From Pseudomonadota bacterium (lineage in GTDB: Bacteria > Pseudomonadota > Gammaproteobacteria > Acidiferrobacterales > UBA6901): DNA of 12,959 bases. The notes under the pieces are model-generated. The model was not told the DNA's origin and did not search any database. It saw nothing but the letters and a program-made list of their open reading frames with translations. Location of the stretch: contig JAJYEK010000097.1 in assembly GCA_021785795.1 (NCBI GenBank), positions 1-12,959 of the forward strand, given 5' to 3'. This document shows, one piece after another, positions 1-9,073 of the stretch (within the stretch, counting starts at the first letter, position 1; every line of letters starts with the position of its first letter). The translations under genes and the position numbers were made by a program.

Positions 1-39
1 CGCCGGGTTCCGGCCAGCATGATCCAATTGGTTGACTGA
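1..39 (+). CDS. Possible 3' end of an upstream gene (partial)
   Basis: The reading frame open from base 1 encodes RRVPASMIQLVD and ends at a TGA at 37-39, 10 nt before the ATG of the ferritin-like gene. The other two forward frames close earlier (at 21-23 and 33-35), so if an upstream gene of the same operon enters the window this is its most natural frame. The tail is too short to assign a family. DUF3501 genes often sit with a rubrerythrin and an HdrD/GlpC-like Fe-S protein, so the upstream gene could be one of these, but that is a guess from context and nothing in the twelve residues proves it. Confidence 0.2.
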   Translation, partial: RRVPASMIQLVD

Positions 40-49
40 GGGGGCGCGA

Positions 50-349
50 ATGGCGAGCGAGGGGTATCACGAAACCGAACTACGGGAAGAGACGCGCGAC
101 ATGCATCGTGCGATCGTATCGCTAATGGAGGAACTGGAGGCGGCAGACTGGTACAACCAGCGCGTGGACGCCTGCAAAGACAAGGAGCTGCGAGCGATCC
201 TTGCGCATAACCGCGATGAGGAGAAGGAACATGCGGCCATGCTCATCGAGTGGATCCGTCGCCACGACCCGGCTTTTGACAAGGAACTGCATGACTATGT
301 TTTCACGGACAAGCCGATCGTTGCCCTCGAAGGCAAGCACAAGGCCTGA
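50..349 (+). CDS. EncFtn-like ferritin-fold protein without a visible encapsulin-targeting tail
   Basis: This is a 99-residue, two-helix ferritin-like protein that closely resembles encapsulated ferritins (EncFtn), which oxidise Fe(II) at a site formed between subunits of an annular decamer. Visible hallmarks are E27 and E30 in MEELEAADWY, W34, Y35, and E58 and H61 in DEEKEHAAM. With a constant offset of four these match E31, E34, W38, Y39, E62 and H65 of Rhodospirillum rubrum EncFtn as I recall it. The ATG at 50 is chosen because GAGGGGG (38-44) sits 5 nt upstream; an in-frame TTG at 32 would add six residues. EncFtn proteins normally carry a C-terminal extension ending in an encapsulin-targeting peptide. 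Here the protein stops at VALEGKHKA, soon after the conserved FTDKPI region. The next gene is DUF3501, not encapsulin. The ferroxidase fold is well supported; a free-standing, non-encapsulated role is inferred. Confidence 0.85.
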   Translation: MASEGYHETELREETRDMHRAIVSLMEELEAADWYNQRVDACKDKELRAILAHNRDEEKEHAAMLIEWIRRHDPAFDKELHDYVFTDKPIVALEGKHKA

Positions 350-364
350 GCGGAGACGGAGACC

Positions 365-976
365 ATGACCGAAGCCGGTGGCCCGGGCACCAGCAAGCTC
401 ACCCGCGAGAGCCTGATGTCCCTGGAGCAATACGACCGGGTGCGGCAGGAATTTCGTGCTTCGGTGATGGCGCACAAGGCCAATCGCAGGATTTCGATCG
501 GACCGCATGCCACCATCTACTTCGAAGACGCGGTAACCATGCGTTACCAGGTGCAGGAAATGCTGCGGGCTGAGAGAATTTTTGACGCGCAGGGTATCGA
601 GGATGAGATCGCTGCCTATAATCCGCTCATTCCCGATGGTCACAACTGGAAGGCCACGCTGATGATCGAGTATGCGCAGGAAGGAGACCGCCAATTGGCG
701 CTGGCGCGCATGATCGGCATAGAGACCAGGGTGTGGGTGCGCGTGGCCGGGTTCGACCGGGTCTGGGCGATTGCCGATGAGGATTTGGACCGAACTACCG
801 CAGAGAAGACCTCGTCAGTCCATTTCCTGCGCTTCGAGCTTGATTCCAGCATGATGCGTGCGGTGAAATCCGGCGCAGCGATTTCCGTGGGTATCGACCA
901 TCCCGCCTATTCCCATTCGGTCGGGGAACTTCCGGAAGCGGTACGCGCGGCACTCGCCAGCGACATTTCCGTCTGA
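365..976 (+). CDS. DUF3501 family protein
   Basis: This 203-residue soluble protein has no signal peptide or membrane segment. I recognise it as DUF3501 from characteristic stretches: SLEQYDRVRQEFR near residue 18, GPHATIYFEDAVTMRYQVQEML around 50-70, AAYNPLIPDGHNWKATLMIEY around 85-105, VWAIADEDLDR, and HFLRFELDSSMM with GIDHPAYSH near the C-terminus. The biochemical function of the family is unknown. Its genes commonly neighbour rubrerythrin and HdrD/GlpC-like Fe-S protein genes, hinting at a peroxide or iron-related role. Here it begins 15 nt after the ferritin-like gene, with a GGAGACGGAG purine run (352-361) as ribosome binding site, so the two are almost certainly co-transcribed. The start at 365 gives full family length; an internal ATG at 416 would remove 17 residues that look family-typical (KLTRESL). 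Confidence 0.85.
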   Translation: MTEAGGPGTSKLTRESLMSLEQYDRVRQEFRASVMAHKANRRISIGPHATIYFEDAVTMRYQVQEMLRAERIFDAQGIEDEIAAYNPLIPDGHNWKATLMIEYAQEGDRQLALARMIGIETRVWVRVAGFDRVWAIADEDLDRTTAEKTSSVHFLRFELDSSMMRAVKSGAAISVGIDHPAYSHSVGELPEAVRAALASDISV

Positions 977-981
977 CGCCT

Positions 982-1010
982 TTCACGCAGCACGCGCAGC
1001 GCGCTATAAT
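982..1010 (+). promoter_or_regulatory. Sigma70-type promoter for parE(-parC)
   Basis: A perfect TATAAT (1005-1010) lies 17 nt after TTCACG (982-987, four of six matches to TTGACA). Transcription would start near 1017. The bases after the -10 (GCGCCGCC) form a very GC-rich discriminator, a feature of promoters under stringent or growth-rate control in proteobacteria. The element lies just after the DUF3501 stop and about 150 nt before the parE ATG, so parE and probably parC are its likely targets. No experiment supports the start site; the call rests on sequence alone. Confidence 0.6.
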
Positions 1011-1054
1011 GCGCCGCCAATGACAGGATCCGGGCTGTTTTTGCGGTACCCCAA

Positions 1055-1091
1055 GCACGCGCACGGCAGTTGGCCGACCGGCCGCGCGTGC
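1055..1091 (+). other. Stem-loop in the parE leader
   Basis: GCACGCG (1055-1061) can pair with CGCGTGC (1085-1091). Between them GGC (1065-1067) can pair with GCC (1081-1083), or GGCC (1072-1075) with GGCC (1080-1083) across a GACC loop. The structure sits inside the predicted leader between the promoter at 982-1010 and the parE ATG at 1162. No T-run follows, so it does not look like an intrinsic terminator. In such GC-rich sequence some pairing is expected by chance. Confidence 0.3.
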
Positions 1092-1161
1092 GTCAGCGCG
1101 ACTCCGGTTGCCGCGGCGGCGCGGTGATCATGCCCTTTTTCCGTACGGCCTTTCCCAAGCT

Positions 1162-3054
1162 ATGAGCCAGGATTACGACGCATCTGCCATCGAGGTGCTC
1201 ACAGGCCTCGATCCGGTGCGCAAGCGTCCCGGTATGTACACCGATACGCAGCGCCCGAATCACCTTGCCCAGGAAGTTATCGACAACTCGGTGGACGAGG
1301 CGGTTGCCGGACATGCCAGGTGCATAGACGTCGTGCTGTACGTCGACGGTTCGCTTTCCGTTACCGACGACGGACGCGGGATGCCAGTGGACAGGCACAA
1401 GGGCGAGGGTGTCTCCGGAGTGGAGGTGATCCTCACGCGTCTGCATGCCGGCGGGAAGTTTTCGAACAAGAACTACAATTTTTCCGGCGGCCTTCACGGT
1501 GTTGGGGTGTCTGTGGTCAATGCCCTGTCCAGGAAGCTCGAAGTTCACGTGCGGCGCGGGGGCAGGGAGTACCGGATGACATTTGCCGACGGACGCAAGA
1601 CCTCGGAGCTTAAGGCGGTCGGATCGGTCGGCGCCCGCACGACCGGCACCACCGTGCGGTTCTGGCCGGACGAGAAGTATTTCGACAGCTCACGGTTCAA
1701 TGTTCCGAAACTCAAACATGTATTGCGCGCCAAGGCGGTGCTGTGCCCGGGGCTGAAGATAACGTTTTCCGACGAGTCTGATCCCAAGAACGATGAGCAA
1801 TGGTATTACGAAGACGGGCTTAAGGATTATCTGATGGGCGAGCTCTCCGGACAGGAGCTGATTCCGGCTGCGCCGTTTGTCGGTCACTTCAGGGACAACG
1901 ACGCCGAACTCGATTGGGCAATCGCGTGGGCTCCTGAAAACGACCGGCCTGTCATGGACAGCTATGTGAACCTGATTCCCACCCCGCAGGATGGAACGCA
2001 CGTGAACGGCTTCCGCCAGGGCCTGACGGATGCGCTGCGCGAATTCTGCGAATTCCGCAACCTGCTGCCGCGGGGAGTCCGGCTTGCACCTGAAGACGTA
2101 TGGGGTCGGACTGGTTACGTGCTGTCGTGCAAGCTGCGCGACCCGCAGTTTTCGGGACAGACCAAGGAGCGCCTGACCTCACGTGAGGCGGCGGCTTTGG
2201 TCGGCACGGTCGTCAAGGACGCGTTTGCCCAATGGCTCATGCAGCATGTGGCGGATGCGGAGCGTATCGCGAACCTTGCGGTCGATTCGGCGCAGGAGCG
2301 GCAGCGTACTGCGAAGAAGGTCGAGCGTAAGAAGATCGGCAGCGGCCCGTGTCTGCCCGGAAAGCTCGCCGACTGCCTGTCCACGGATCTGTCCATGACT
2401 GAACTTTTTCTCGTGGAAGGCGATTCCGCGGGTGGCTCGGCGAAGCAGGCGCGTGACCGGAATTTCCAGGCGATCATGCCCTTGCGTGGCAAGATCCTAA
2501 ACACCTGGGAGGTGGATTCGACCCAGGTGCTTGCCTCGCAGGAAGTCCACGATATCGCGGTCGCTCTCGGCGTCGATCCGGGGTCGGACGACCTCGGCGG
2601 GCTTCGCTATGGCAAGGTCTGTATTCTCGCGGATGCCGACAGCGACGGCGCCCATATCGCGACGCTGCTGTGCGCGCTGTTCGTGCGGCACTTCAAGCCG
2701 CTTGTGGTCGCCGGCCACGTTCATGTGGCCATGCCGCCGCTTTACCGTGTCGATGTCGGCCAGTCGGTATATTACGCGCTGGATGCCAGCGAACGCAGTC
2801 AGATACTCGAACGGATCGAGAGAGAAAATCCGCGTGCGCGCCCAACCATTACGCGTTTCAAGGGCCTCGGCGAGATGAATCCGCCGCAGTTGCGCGAAAC
2901 TGTGATGGACCCGAACACGCGCCGGCTCGTGCAGCTGGAAATTAGGGCCGGTGACGACACGAACAGGGTTATGGACATGATGCTTGCCAAGAAACGTGCG
3001 GCCGACCGCAAGGAATGGCTGGAGAAAAACGGCAACATGGCGGAAATAACCTGA
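1162..3054 (+). CDS. parE: DNA topoisomerase IV subunit B (ParE)
   Basis: ParE is the ATPase subunit of topoisomerase IV (ParC2ParE2), which unlinks replicated chromosomes and relaxes supercoils. The product is 630 residues, the E. coli ParE length, and begins [20 protein letters not shown], aligning from the first residue. The GHKL ATPase domain shows [11 protein letters not shown] (general-base E38, Mg-binding N42), DDGRGMP (near 69-75) and the ATP-lid [14 protein letters not shown] (109-122). The TOPRIM domain shows EGDSAGG with E419 and DADSD with D491, D493 and D495 as metal ligands, followed by [10 protein letters not shown]. The motif set and the GyrB-like insert missing after TOPRIM separate it from GyrB. 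The ATG at 1162 has no strong ribosome binding site; a TTG at 1108 would add 18 residues without family support. It is followed 124 nt later by its partner parC. Confidence 0.97.
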   Translation: MSQDYDASAIEVLTGLDPVRKRPGMYTDTQRPNHLAQEVIDNSVDEAVAGHARCIDVVLYVDGSLSVTDDGRGMPVDRHKGEGVSGVEVILTRLHAGGKFSNKNYNFSGGLHGVGVSVVNALSRKLEVHVRRGGREYRMTFADGRKTSELKAVGSVGARTTGTTVRFWPDEKYFDSSRFNVPKLKHVLRAKAVLCPGLKITFSDESDPKNDEQWYYEDGLKDYLMGELSGQELIPAAPFVGHFRDNDAELDWAIAWAPENDRPVMDSYVNLIPTPQDGTHVNGFRQGLTDALREFCEFRNLLPRGVRLAPEDVWGRTGYVLSCKLRDPQFSGQTKERLTSREAAALVGTVVKDAFAQWLMQHVADAERIANLAVDSAQERQRTAKKVERKKIGSGPCLPGKLADCLSTDLSMTELFLVEGDSAGGSAKQARDRNFQAIMPLRGKILNTWEVDSTQVLASQEVHDIAVALGVDPGSDDLGGLRYGKVCILADADSDGAHIATLLCALFVRHFKPLVVAGHVHVAMPPLYRVDVGQSVYYALDASERSQILERIERENPRARPTITRFKGLGEMNPPQLRETVMDPNTRRLVQLEIRAGDDTNRVMDMMLAKKRAADRKEWLEKNGNMAEIT

Positions 3055-3178
3055 ACATTTGGCGTTGCCCTGCATCGCGGTATCCGGCTGCCGCTGGCGG
3101 ATGCCGGGCGCGCCGGAGCAGTGGATCCGCAGGCACGCATCAGTCTTTCAAAGCCACCCACACACGGCCAAGAGCGGA

Positions 3179-5503
3179 ATGACGAGGAAAACATCCGGAA
3201 GGCCCGGCCCTGCCGAGAAGGGCACAGCCAGGCGTGCAAAGGCCGCCGCCGTCGAGGCGCGACCTAATGTTGCCACGGTGGAGCGTCTTCCGCTGGCCGC
3301 ATTTACCGAAAAGTCGTATCTCGACTATTCGATGTACGTGGTGCTCGACCGGGCGTTGCCGAATATTGCCGACGGACTGAAGCCGGTTCAGCGGCGAATC
3401 GTGTATGCGATGTCCGAGCTTGGTCTTTCGGCGGCCGCAAAATACAAGAAGTCGGCACGCACCGTCGGGGATGTGCTGGGCAAGTATCACCCCCACGGTG
3501 ACACCGCCTGCTATGAGGCGATGGTGCTAATGGCGCAGCCCTTCAGCTACCGCTATCCGCTCATCGATGGCCAGGGAAACTGGGGTTCGCCAGATGACCC
3601 TAAGTCGTTCGCCGCCATGCGCTATACGGAGTCGCGTCTTACCCCGTTCGCCCAAGTGCTGCTGTCGGAGCTGGAACAGGGCACCGTCGAGTGGCAGCCG
3701 AATTTCGACGGCACTCTGGAGGAGCCGAGGATCATGCCGGCACGCCTGCCAAACGTGCTGCTGAACGGCACAACCGGGATTGCCGTAGGTATGGCAACAG
3801 ACATTCCGCCGCACAACGTTCGCGAAGTGGCGGCTGCCTGTATCCGGTTGCTGGACAAGCCAGAGTCAACCACGGCCGAGCTGATGAAGCACGTCCAGGG
3901 ACCAGACTATCCCACCGAAGCCGAGATTGTCACACCAAAGAACGAGATCCGGGCGATGTATAACAGAGGCACCGGCTCGATCAGGGCGCGCGCAAAATGG
4001 CAGCGCGAGAACGGAGACATCGTTATCAGCGCCCTCCCATACCAGGTTTCGCCAGCCAAGGTCCTGGAACAGATCGATCAGCAGATGCAGCAGAAGAAGT
4101 TGCCCATGGTGGAGAGCCTGCGCGACGAGTCTGACCACGAGAATCCCACGCGGCTCGTGATCGTCCCGCGCGGGGGGCGGGTGGATCCGGTCGAGCTGAT
4201 GGATCACTTGTTCGCAACCACCGATCTGGAACACTCGTACCGGGTGAATTTCAATGTGATCGGACTCGACGGGCGCCCCCACGTGTTCGCCCTGAAGGAG
4301 CTGCTCGGTGAGTGGCTGAGCTTCCGCATCGAGACCGTGCGCCGTCGCCTGCAACACCGGCTCGACAAGGTGACGGGGCGGCTTCATATACTGGATGGTC
4401 TGCTGGTTGTCTACCTCAATTTGGATGAGGTCATTCGCATCATACGCACTGAAGACGAGCCCAAGCCAGTACTGATGAAGCGATTCAAGCTGTCGGAAAT
4501 CCAGGCGGATGCGATCCTGGAAACACGGTTGCGCCATCTCGCCAGGCTGGAGGAGTTGAAAATCCGGGATGAGCAGAAGGTGCTCAGAAAGGAGCGGGAT
4601 GAAATCGAATCGACCCTCAAGTCCGGCCACAAGCTTCGGGATAAGGTGCGTGAGGAGATCATCGCCGATGCCGAAGAGTTCGGAGACCCGCGTCGTTCAC
4701 CGCTCGTCGAGCGCAGCGAGGCTCGCGCGATCGACGTCACGCAGCTGCTCCCGACCGAGTCCATAACGGTGGTGCTGTCGGAAAAGGGCTGGGTGCGGGC
4801 CGCCAAGGGTCATGAGGTCGATGCCCGTGCTTTCGACTACAAGACCGGGGACCGGTTTCTGCAGTCCGCGCGCGGCAAGACCAACCAGATTGTCGTGTTT
4901 CTTGATTCGACCGGGCGCTCGTATACCTTGCCGGCGCACAAGCTGCCGTCCGCACGTGGCCATGGGGAGCCTCTGGCTTCGAACCTGAACCCGCCTCCCG
5001 GGGCTGCCTGGGCGGGCGTCCTGATGGGGGCGCCGGAAGATACCTACCTTCTCGCTTCCGATGCCGGGTATGGGTTCCTCTGTAGGCTCGGCGATCTGGT
5101 GACGGACCGCCGTGCGGGAAAGGCGGTACTCAAGGTTCCGAAGGCGTCGAAGGCGTTGCCGCCGCAGCGCGTGGTCGATGCCGAAAGTGACTGGCTGGCC
5201 GCCGTCACCAACACTGGCAATATCCTGGTGTTCATGGTGGCCGAGTTGCCGCGGATGGAGAAAGGCAAGGGCGAGAAGATACTCAACATTCCGGGTTCTC
5301 GGGTCGCCAAGCGCGAGGAGTACCTTGCAGGCATCGCGGTTTTTCAGGAAGGCCAGTCACTGATGCTTCGGTCCGGGAAGGGTGAGCTGACGCTTCGCCC
5401 GGGTAAGGACATTGACCAGTACGTCGGCGAGCGCGCATTGCGCGGCCATCGCCTGCCTCGCGGACACCACGAGGTCAAGGAAATTGAGATTGGGGCCGGT
5501 TGA
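3179..5503 (+). CDS. parC: DNA topoisomerase IV subunit A (ParC)
   Basis: ParC is the DNA cleavage-religation subunit of topoisomerase IV. The product is 774 residues (E. coli 752). The active-site tyrosine is Y149 in [10 protein letters not shown], equivalent to E. coli Y120. The quinolone pocket reads [13 protein letters not shown]109 takes the place of E. coli Ser80 and E113 matches Glu84. Further hallmarks are [44 protein letters not shown] and FATTDLE. From about residue 528 come the beta-pinwheel repeats ([32 protein letters not shown]), with no recognisable GyrA-box, which favours ParC over GyrA. The ATG at 3179 is preceded by AAGAG. It gives a basic, Ala-rich N-terminal extension of about 29 residues relative to E. 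coli; a GTG at 3278 would remove it, but lacks a clear ribosome binding site. An open frame upstream of 3179 (from 3059) reads like non-coding sequence. Confidence 0.97.
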   Translation: MTRKTSGRPGPAEKGTARRAKAAAVEARPNVATVERLPLAAFTEKSYLDYSMYVVLDRALPNIADGLKPVQRRIVYAMSELGLSAAAKYKKSARTVGDVLGKYHPHGDTACYEAMVLMAQPFSYRYPLIDGQGNWGSPDDPKSFAAMRYTESRLTPFAQVLLSELEQGTVEWQPNFDGTLEEPRIMPARLPNVLLNGTTGIAVGMATDIPPHNVREVAAACIRLLDKPESTTAELMKHVQGPDYPTEAEIVTPKNEIRAMYNRGTGSIRARAKWQRENGDIVISALPYQVSPAKVLEQIDQQMQQKKLPMVESLRDESDHENPTRLVIVPRGGRVDPVELMDHLFATTDLEHSYRVNFNVIGLDGRPHVFALKELLGEWLSFRIETVRRRLQHRLDKVTGRLHILDGLLVVYLNLDEVIRIIRTEDEPKPVLMKRFKLSEIQADAILETRLRHLARLEELKIRDEQKVLRKERDEIESTLKSGHKLRDKVREEIIADAEEFGDPRRSPLVERSEARAIDVTQLLPTESITVVLSEKGWVRAAKGHEVDARAFDYKTGDRFLQSARGKTNQIVVFLDSTGRSYTLPAHKLPSARGHGEPLASNLNPPPGAAWAGVLMGAPEDTYLLASDAGYGFLCRLGDLVTDRRAGKAVLKVPKASKALPPQRVVDAESDWLAAVTNTGNILVFMVAELPRMEKGKGEKILNIPGSRVAKREEYLAGIAVFQEGQSLMLRSGKGELTLRPGKDIDQYVGERALRGHRLPRGHHEVKEIEIGAG

Positions 5504-5515
5504 GCCGCAGGACCG

Positions 5516-5568
5516 TGCCGCGGTTGCGGCAGAGCCGGTAGCCGCGCAGCCTGCCAGCTGGCAGCGGC
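5516..5568 (+). other. Hairpin and perfect palindrome between parC and truA
   Basis: The gap after the parC stop has two inverted repeats. TGCCGC (5516-5521) and GCGGCA (5526-5531) form a 6-bp stem around a GGTT loop. Then CTGCCAGCTGGCAG (5551-5564) is a perfect 14-bp palindrome with no loop, flanked by GCCGC (5541-5545) and GCGGC (5564-5568), which can also pair. No T-run follows either element, so an intrinsic terminator is not supported. The palindrome, having no loop, looks more like a protein-binding dyad; its right half overlaps the possible -35 box of truA. Confidence 0.4.
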
Positions 5569-5585
5569 GGAAATGCATGTAGAAT
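5558..5585 (+). promoter_or_regulatory. Candidate promoter for truA and the downstream operon
   Basis: TAGAAT (5580-5585) lies 16 nt after CTGGCA (5558-5563), with five and four of six consensus matches. The bases following it, ACGCCGCC, nearly repeat those after the parE -10 (GCGCCGCC). Transcription starting at the usual distance would begin near 5592, only a few bases before the ATG at 5594 or 5600, giving a very short or leaderless message. This is a prediction from sequence only. Confidence 0.4.
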
Positions 5586-5593
5586 ACGCCGCC

Positions 5594-6373
5594 ATGCGTA
5601 TGGCGGCAGTCATCGAATACGACGGCTCGGGTTTCTGCGGCTGGCAGCGGCAGGATGGCGTGCGTACGGTCCAGGGTTGCGTGGAGGACGCGCTCGGGCA
5701 GGTTGCCGACCAAGCGGTGAGCGTGACCGTTGCCGGACGTACTGATACCGGCGTCCATGCCTGTGCCCAGGTAATTCACTTCGATTCGGACGCCGTCCGC
5801 AGCGACTATGCGTGGCTGCGCGGAACCAACAGTAATTTGCCCCGGGAAATCGTGCTGCTCTGGGTCGGCGAGGTTGCGGCGGACTTTCATGCGCGTTTCT
5901 CCGCTACCGGACGCGAATACCGTTATGTGATCCTGAACCGCCGTGTGCGTCCAAGCTTTCTCGCACGACGCGTAAGTCATGAATACCGGCCGCTTGACGT
6001 GGCGCGCATGCAGGGAGCTGCGCAGTCGCTGCTCGGCACCCACGATTTCTCGTCGTATCGGGCGGTCCAGTGCCAAGCAAAAAGTCCGGTACGGGAGCTG
6101 CGACGTCTCGACGTCGAGCGTCACGGTGAACTTGTGATCATGACGGCGGCCGCCAACGGTTTTCTCCACCATATGGTGCGAAACCTCGCGGGTGTGCTGA
6201 TAGCCATAGGAGCCGGAGAGAGCCCCGAGCGCTGGGCGCGCGAAGTGCTGGATGCGCGTGATCGTACCGTAGGCGGGATTACTGCTCCTGCCGAAGGCCT
6301 ATATCTGACGGCAGTGGAATATCCAGACGACCATGGAATTCCCAGGCTTCCGGCGGTCTCTGGGCTCTGGTAA
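5594..6373 (+). CDS. truA: tRNA pseudouridine(38-40) synthase TruA
   Basis: TruA converts uridines 38, 39 and 40 in the anticodon stem-loop of many tRNAs to pseudouridine in the cytoplasm. The product is 259 residues (E. coli 270). The catalytic aspartate is D51 in the signature AGRTDTGVH. Other family stretches are IEYDGSGFCGWQRQ at the N-terminus, DFHARFSATGREYRYVI, HDFSSYRAVQCQ, NGFLHHMVRN and AEGLYLTAVEYP near the C-terminus. Three in-frame ATGs are possible (5573, 5594, 5600). I chose 5594 because the family homology starts just after it and the candidate -10 box at 5580-5585 would fall inside the gene if 5573 were used. No good ribosome binding site precedes any of them. The gene often follows fimV in gammaproteobacteria; here parC precedes it instead. 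trpF starts 23 nt after its stop. Confidence 0.95.
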   Translation: MRMAAVIEYDGSGFCGWQRQDGVRTVQGCVEDALGQVADQAVSVTVAGRTDTGVHACAQVIHFDSDAVRSDYAWLRGTNSNLPREIVLLWVGEVAADFHARFSATGREYRYVILNRRVRPSFLARRVSHEYRPLDVARMQGAAQSLLGTHDFSSYRAVQCQAKSPVRELRRLDVERHGELVIMTAAANGFLHHMVRNLAGVLIAIGAGESPERWAREVLDARDRTVGGITAPAEGLYLTAVEYPDDHGIPRLPAVSGLW

Positions 6374-6396
6374 GCTGGCTGGCCGGTTCCTGACAA

Positions 6397-7029
6397 ATGC
6401 GTACACGCGTAAAGATCTGCGGGATCACCCGCCACGAGGACGCCCTGGCAGCGGCCGACGCCGGTGCCGATGCGATCGGTTTCGTCTTTGACGAACGGAG
6501 TCCGCGATTCATCGAACCCCAGAAGGCGCGCGGGATCGCACTCGTCCTGCCTGCGTTTATGACCGTAGTAGGGCTGTTCGTAGACGCCCCCGAAGATCGC
6601 ATACGCCGGATCCTCACGGAAGTGCCCCTGGGCTTGCTACAATTCCACGGCCATGAGGATCCGGAACAGTGCCGACGATACGGACGGCCGTATCTCAAAG
6701 CCGTTCCTATGCGAGATGGCACGGAACCGCAGCGGGCGCTGCGTCTGTACGAGGACGCCACCGGTCTCGTGTTCGACGCCTACAGTCCCGAGGTGGCGGG
6801 AGGAAGTGGCCGCCGTTTCGACTGGCGGTGGCTGCCTCAGGGAATCGGCAGGCGGCTCATTCTGGCCGGTGGACTCACCCCCGAGAATGTCGGCGAGGCT
6901 ATCCGTGCGATCCGTCCATATGCGGTGGACGTCAGCAGCGGGGTCGAGAGCGCCAGGGGCATCAAGGATGCGGTAAGGATCTGCGAGTTCATGCGCAGCG
7001 TCATGAATGCTTCAAGTGGAGCAATTTGA
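6397..7029 (+). CDS. trpF: Phosphoribosylanthranilate isomerase TrpF
   Basis: TrpF performs the third step of tryptophan synthesis, the Amadori rearrangement of N-(5'-phosphoribosyl)anthranilate to CdRP. The product is 210 residues, the usual length of the monofunctional enzyme, so it is not fused to TrpC as in E. coli. The TIM barrel begins [13 protein letters not shown], placing the catalytic cysteine at C8. The catalytic aspartate is D127 in LVFDAYSP, followed by GGSGRRFDW. The phosphate-binding end is [10 protein letters not shown] and VDVSSGVES. The ATG at 6397 aligns with family N-termini but has no convincing ribosome binding site, so it may be translated by coupling to truA. Its stop is only 2 nt before trpB. 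No trp attenuator-like leader (tandem Trp codons plus terminator) is seen upstream. Confidence 0.97.
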   Translation: MRTRVKICGITRHEDALAAADAGADAIGFVFDERSPRFIEPQKARGIALVLPAFMTVVGLFVDAPEDRIRRILTEVPLGLLQFHGHEDPEQCRRYGRPYLKAVPMRDGTEPQRALRLYEDATGLVFDAYSPEVAGGSGRRFDWRWLPQGIGRRLILAGGLTPENVGEAIRAIRPYAVDVSSGVESARGIKDAVRICEFMRSVMNASSGAI

Positions 7030-7031
7030 AG

Positions 7032-8224
<1,193 letters not shown>

Positions 8225-8228
<4 letters not shown>

Positions 8229-9073
8229 CAGGCAGACTGGCAGATCGATTCCGGGTGCTCAAGGCCGGTGGCCGCACGGCCCTGATTCCTTTTATTACAG
8301 CGGGCGATCCGCAACCGAGTATAACCGTACCCCTCATGCATGCGCTGGCGGAGGCCGGTGCCGACATCATCGAGCTCGGCGTTCCTTTTTCCGATCCGAT
8401 GGCAGATGGTCCGGTAATCCAGAAGGCAAGCGAGCGCGCCTTGGCGCACCATATGAGCCTCGTCGGCGTTCTGGCTATGGTGCGTGAATTCCGTGCGGAA
8501 GATCCCGATACGCCGGTAGTGCTGATGGGTTACCTCAATCCGATCGAAGCGATGGGATATGATCGGTTCGCGGCGGATGCAAATGCGGCGGGTGTGGATG
8601 GGGTGCTGACCGTAGATCTGCCGCCTGAGGAAGGCGAAGAGATTGCCGCTACTCTCAGTTCGCACGGAATCGCCCCGGTTTTCCTTATCGCGCCGACGAG
8701 CGACAGCGAGCGAATTCGGAGGATCGTTCGGCTTGCGGGCGGGTTCGTATATTACGCTTCGGTGCGCGGCGTCACGGGTGCCGCCAATTTCGACCTGTCC
8801 GAGGTCGCACAGAAGCTCAGGCTGATTCGTGCCCAGACGCATCTGCCGGTCGGCGTGGGTTTCGGAATCAGCAGTGCCGAGGCCGCCGCCAAAGTTGCCG
8901 GAGTTGCAGACGCTGTGATCGTCGGAAGTGCGCTGGTGGGTCGCATTGGCGCGCTTGCGTCACAGCCCGGCCGCGTCGTGGCGGAGGCAGCGGCATTTAT
9001 CGGGCAGCTGCGTGCGGCTATGGACAACGCGACATCTTCGGGGAATGGCGCGGCGTCTGAGGTGCGTGCATGA
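8225..9073 (+). CDS. trpA: Tryptophan synthase alpha subunit TrpA
   Basis: TrpA cleaves indole-3-glycerol phosphate to indole and glyceraldehyde 3-phosphate and delivers indole to TrpB through the intersubunit tunnel. The product is 282 residues (E. coli 268). The catalytic pair is E50 and D61 in [16 protein letters not shown], matching E49 and D60 of the Salmonella enzyme. Other marks are [38 protein letters not shown] and VGFGISS with VIVGSALV at the phosphate site. The extra length is a loose hydrophilic tail after FIGQLRAA. The start is GTG at 8225, overlapping the trpB stop as GTGA, with GAGGGA (8211-8216) 8 nt upstream. Its own stop overlaps accD as ATGA, so TrpB, TrpA and AccD are probably translated in a coupled series. 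Confidence 0.97.

Noticed and set aside
3107..3114. GGCGCGCC palindrome between parE and parC
   Set aside because: An 8-bp self-complementary sequence made only of G and C is expected by chance in this GC-rich DNA; no other structure supports a function. Nothing else stood out in the 3055-3178 gap.
3866..4630. A 254-residue open frame on the - strand
   Set aside because: Antisense to highly conserved parC codons; a codon-bias shadow.
5357..6172. A 271-residue open frame on the - strand
   Set aside because: Antisense to truA and the end of parC; GC-rich genomes give long antisense frames, and the translation has no recognisable family.
6635..6643. Extended -10-like TGCTACAAT inside trpF
   Set aside because: The bases encode the LLQFH stretch of a conserved TrpF region and there is no -35 at suitable spacing; about 390 nt from trpB.
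6669..7031. An N-terminal extension of trpB reaching back into trpF (519 residues in all)
   Set aside because: The added part is an alternate frame of trpF, rich in Arg, Gly and Ser, with no TrpB homology; TrpB family homology begins at the ATG at 7032.
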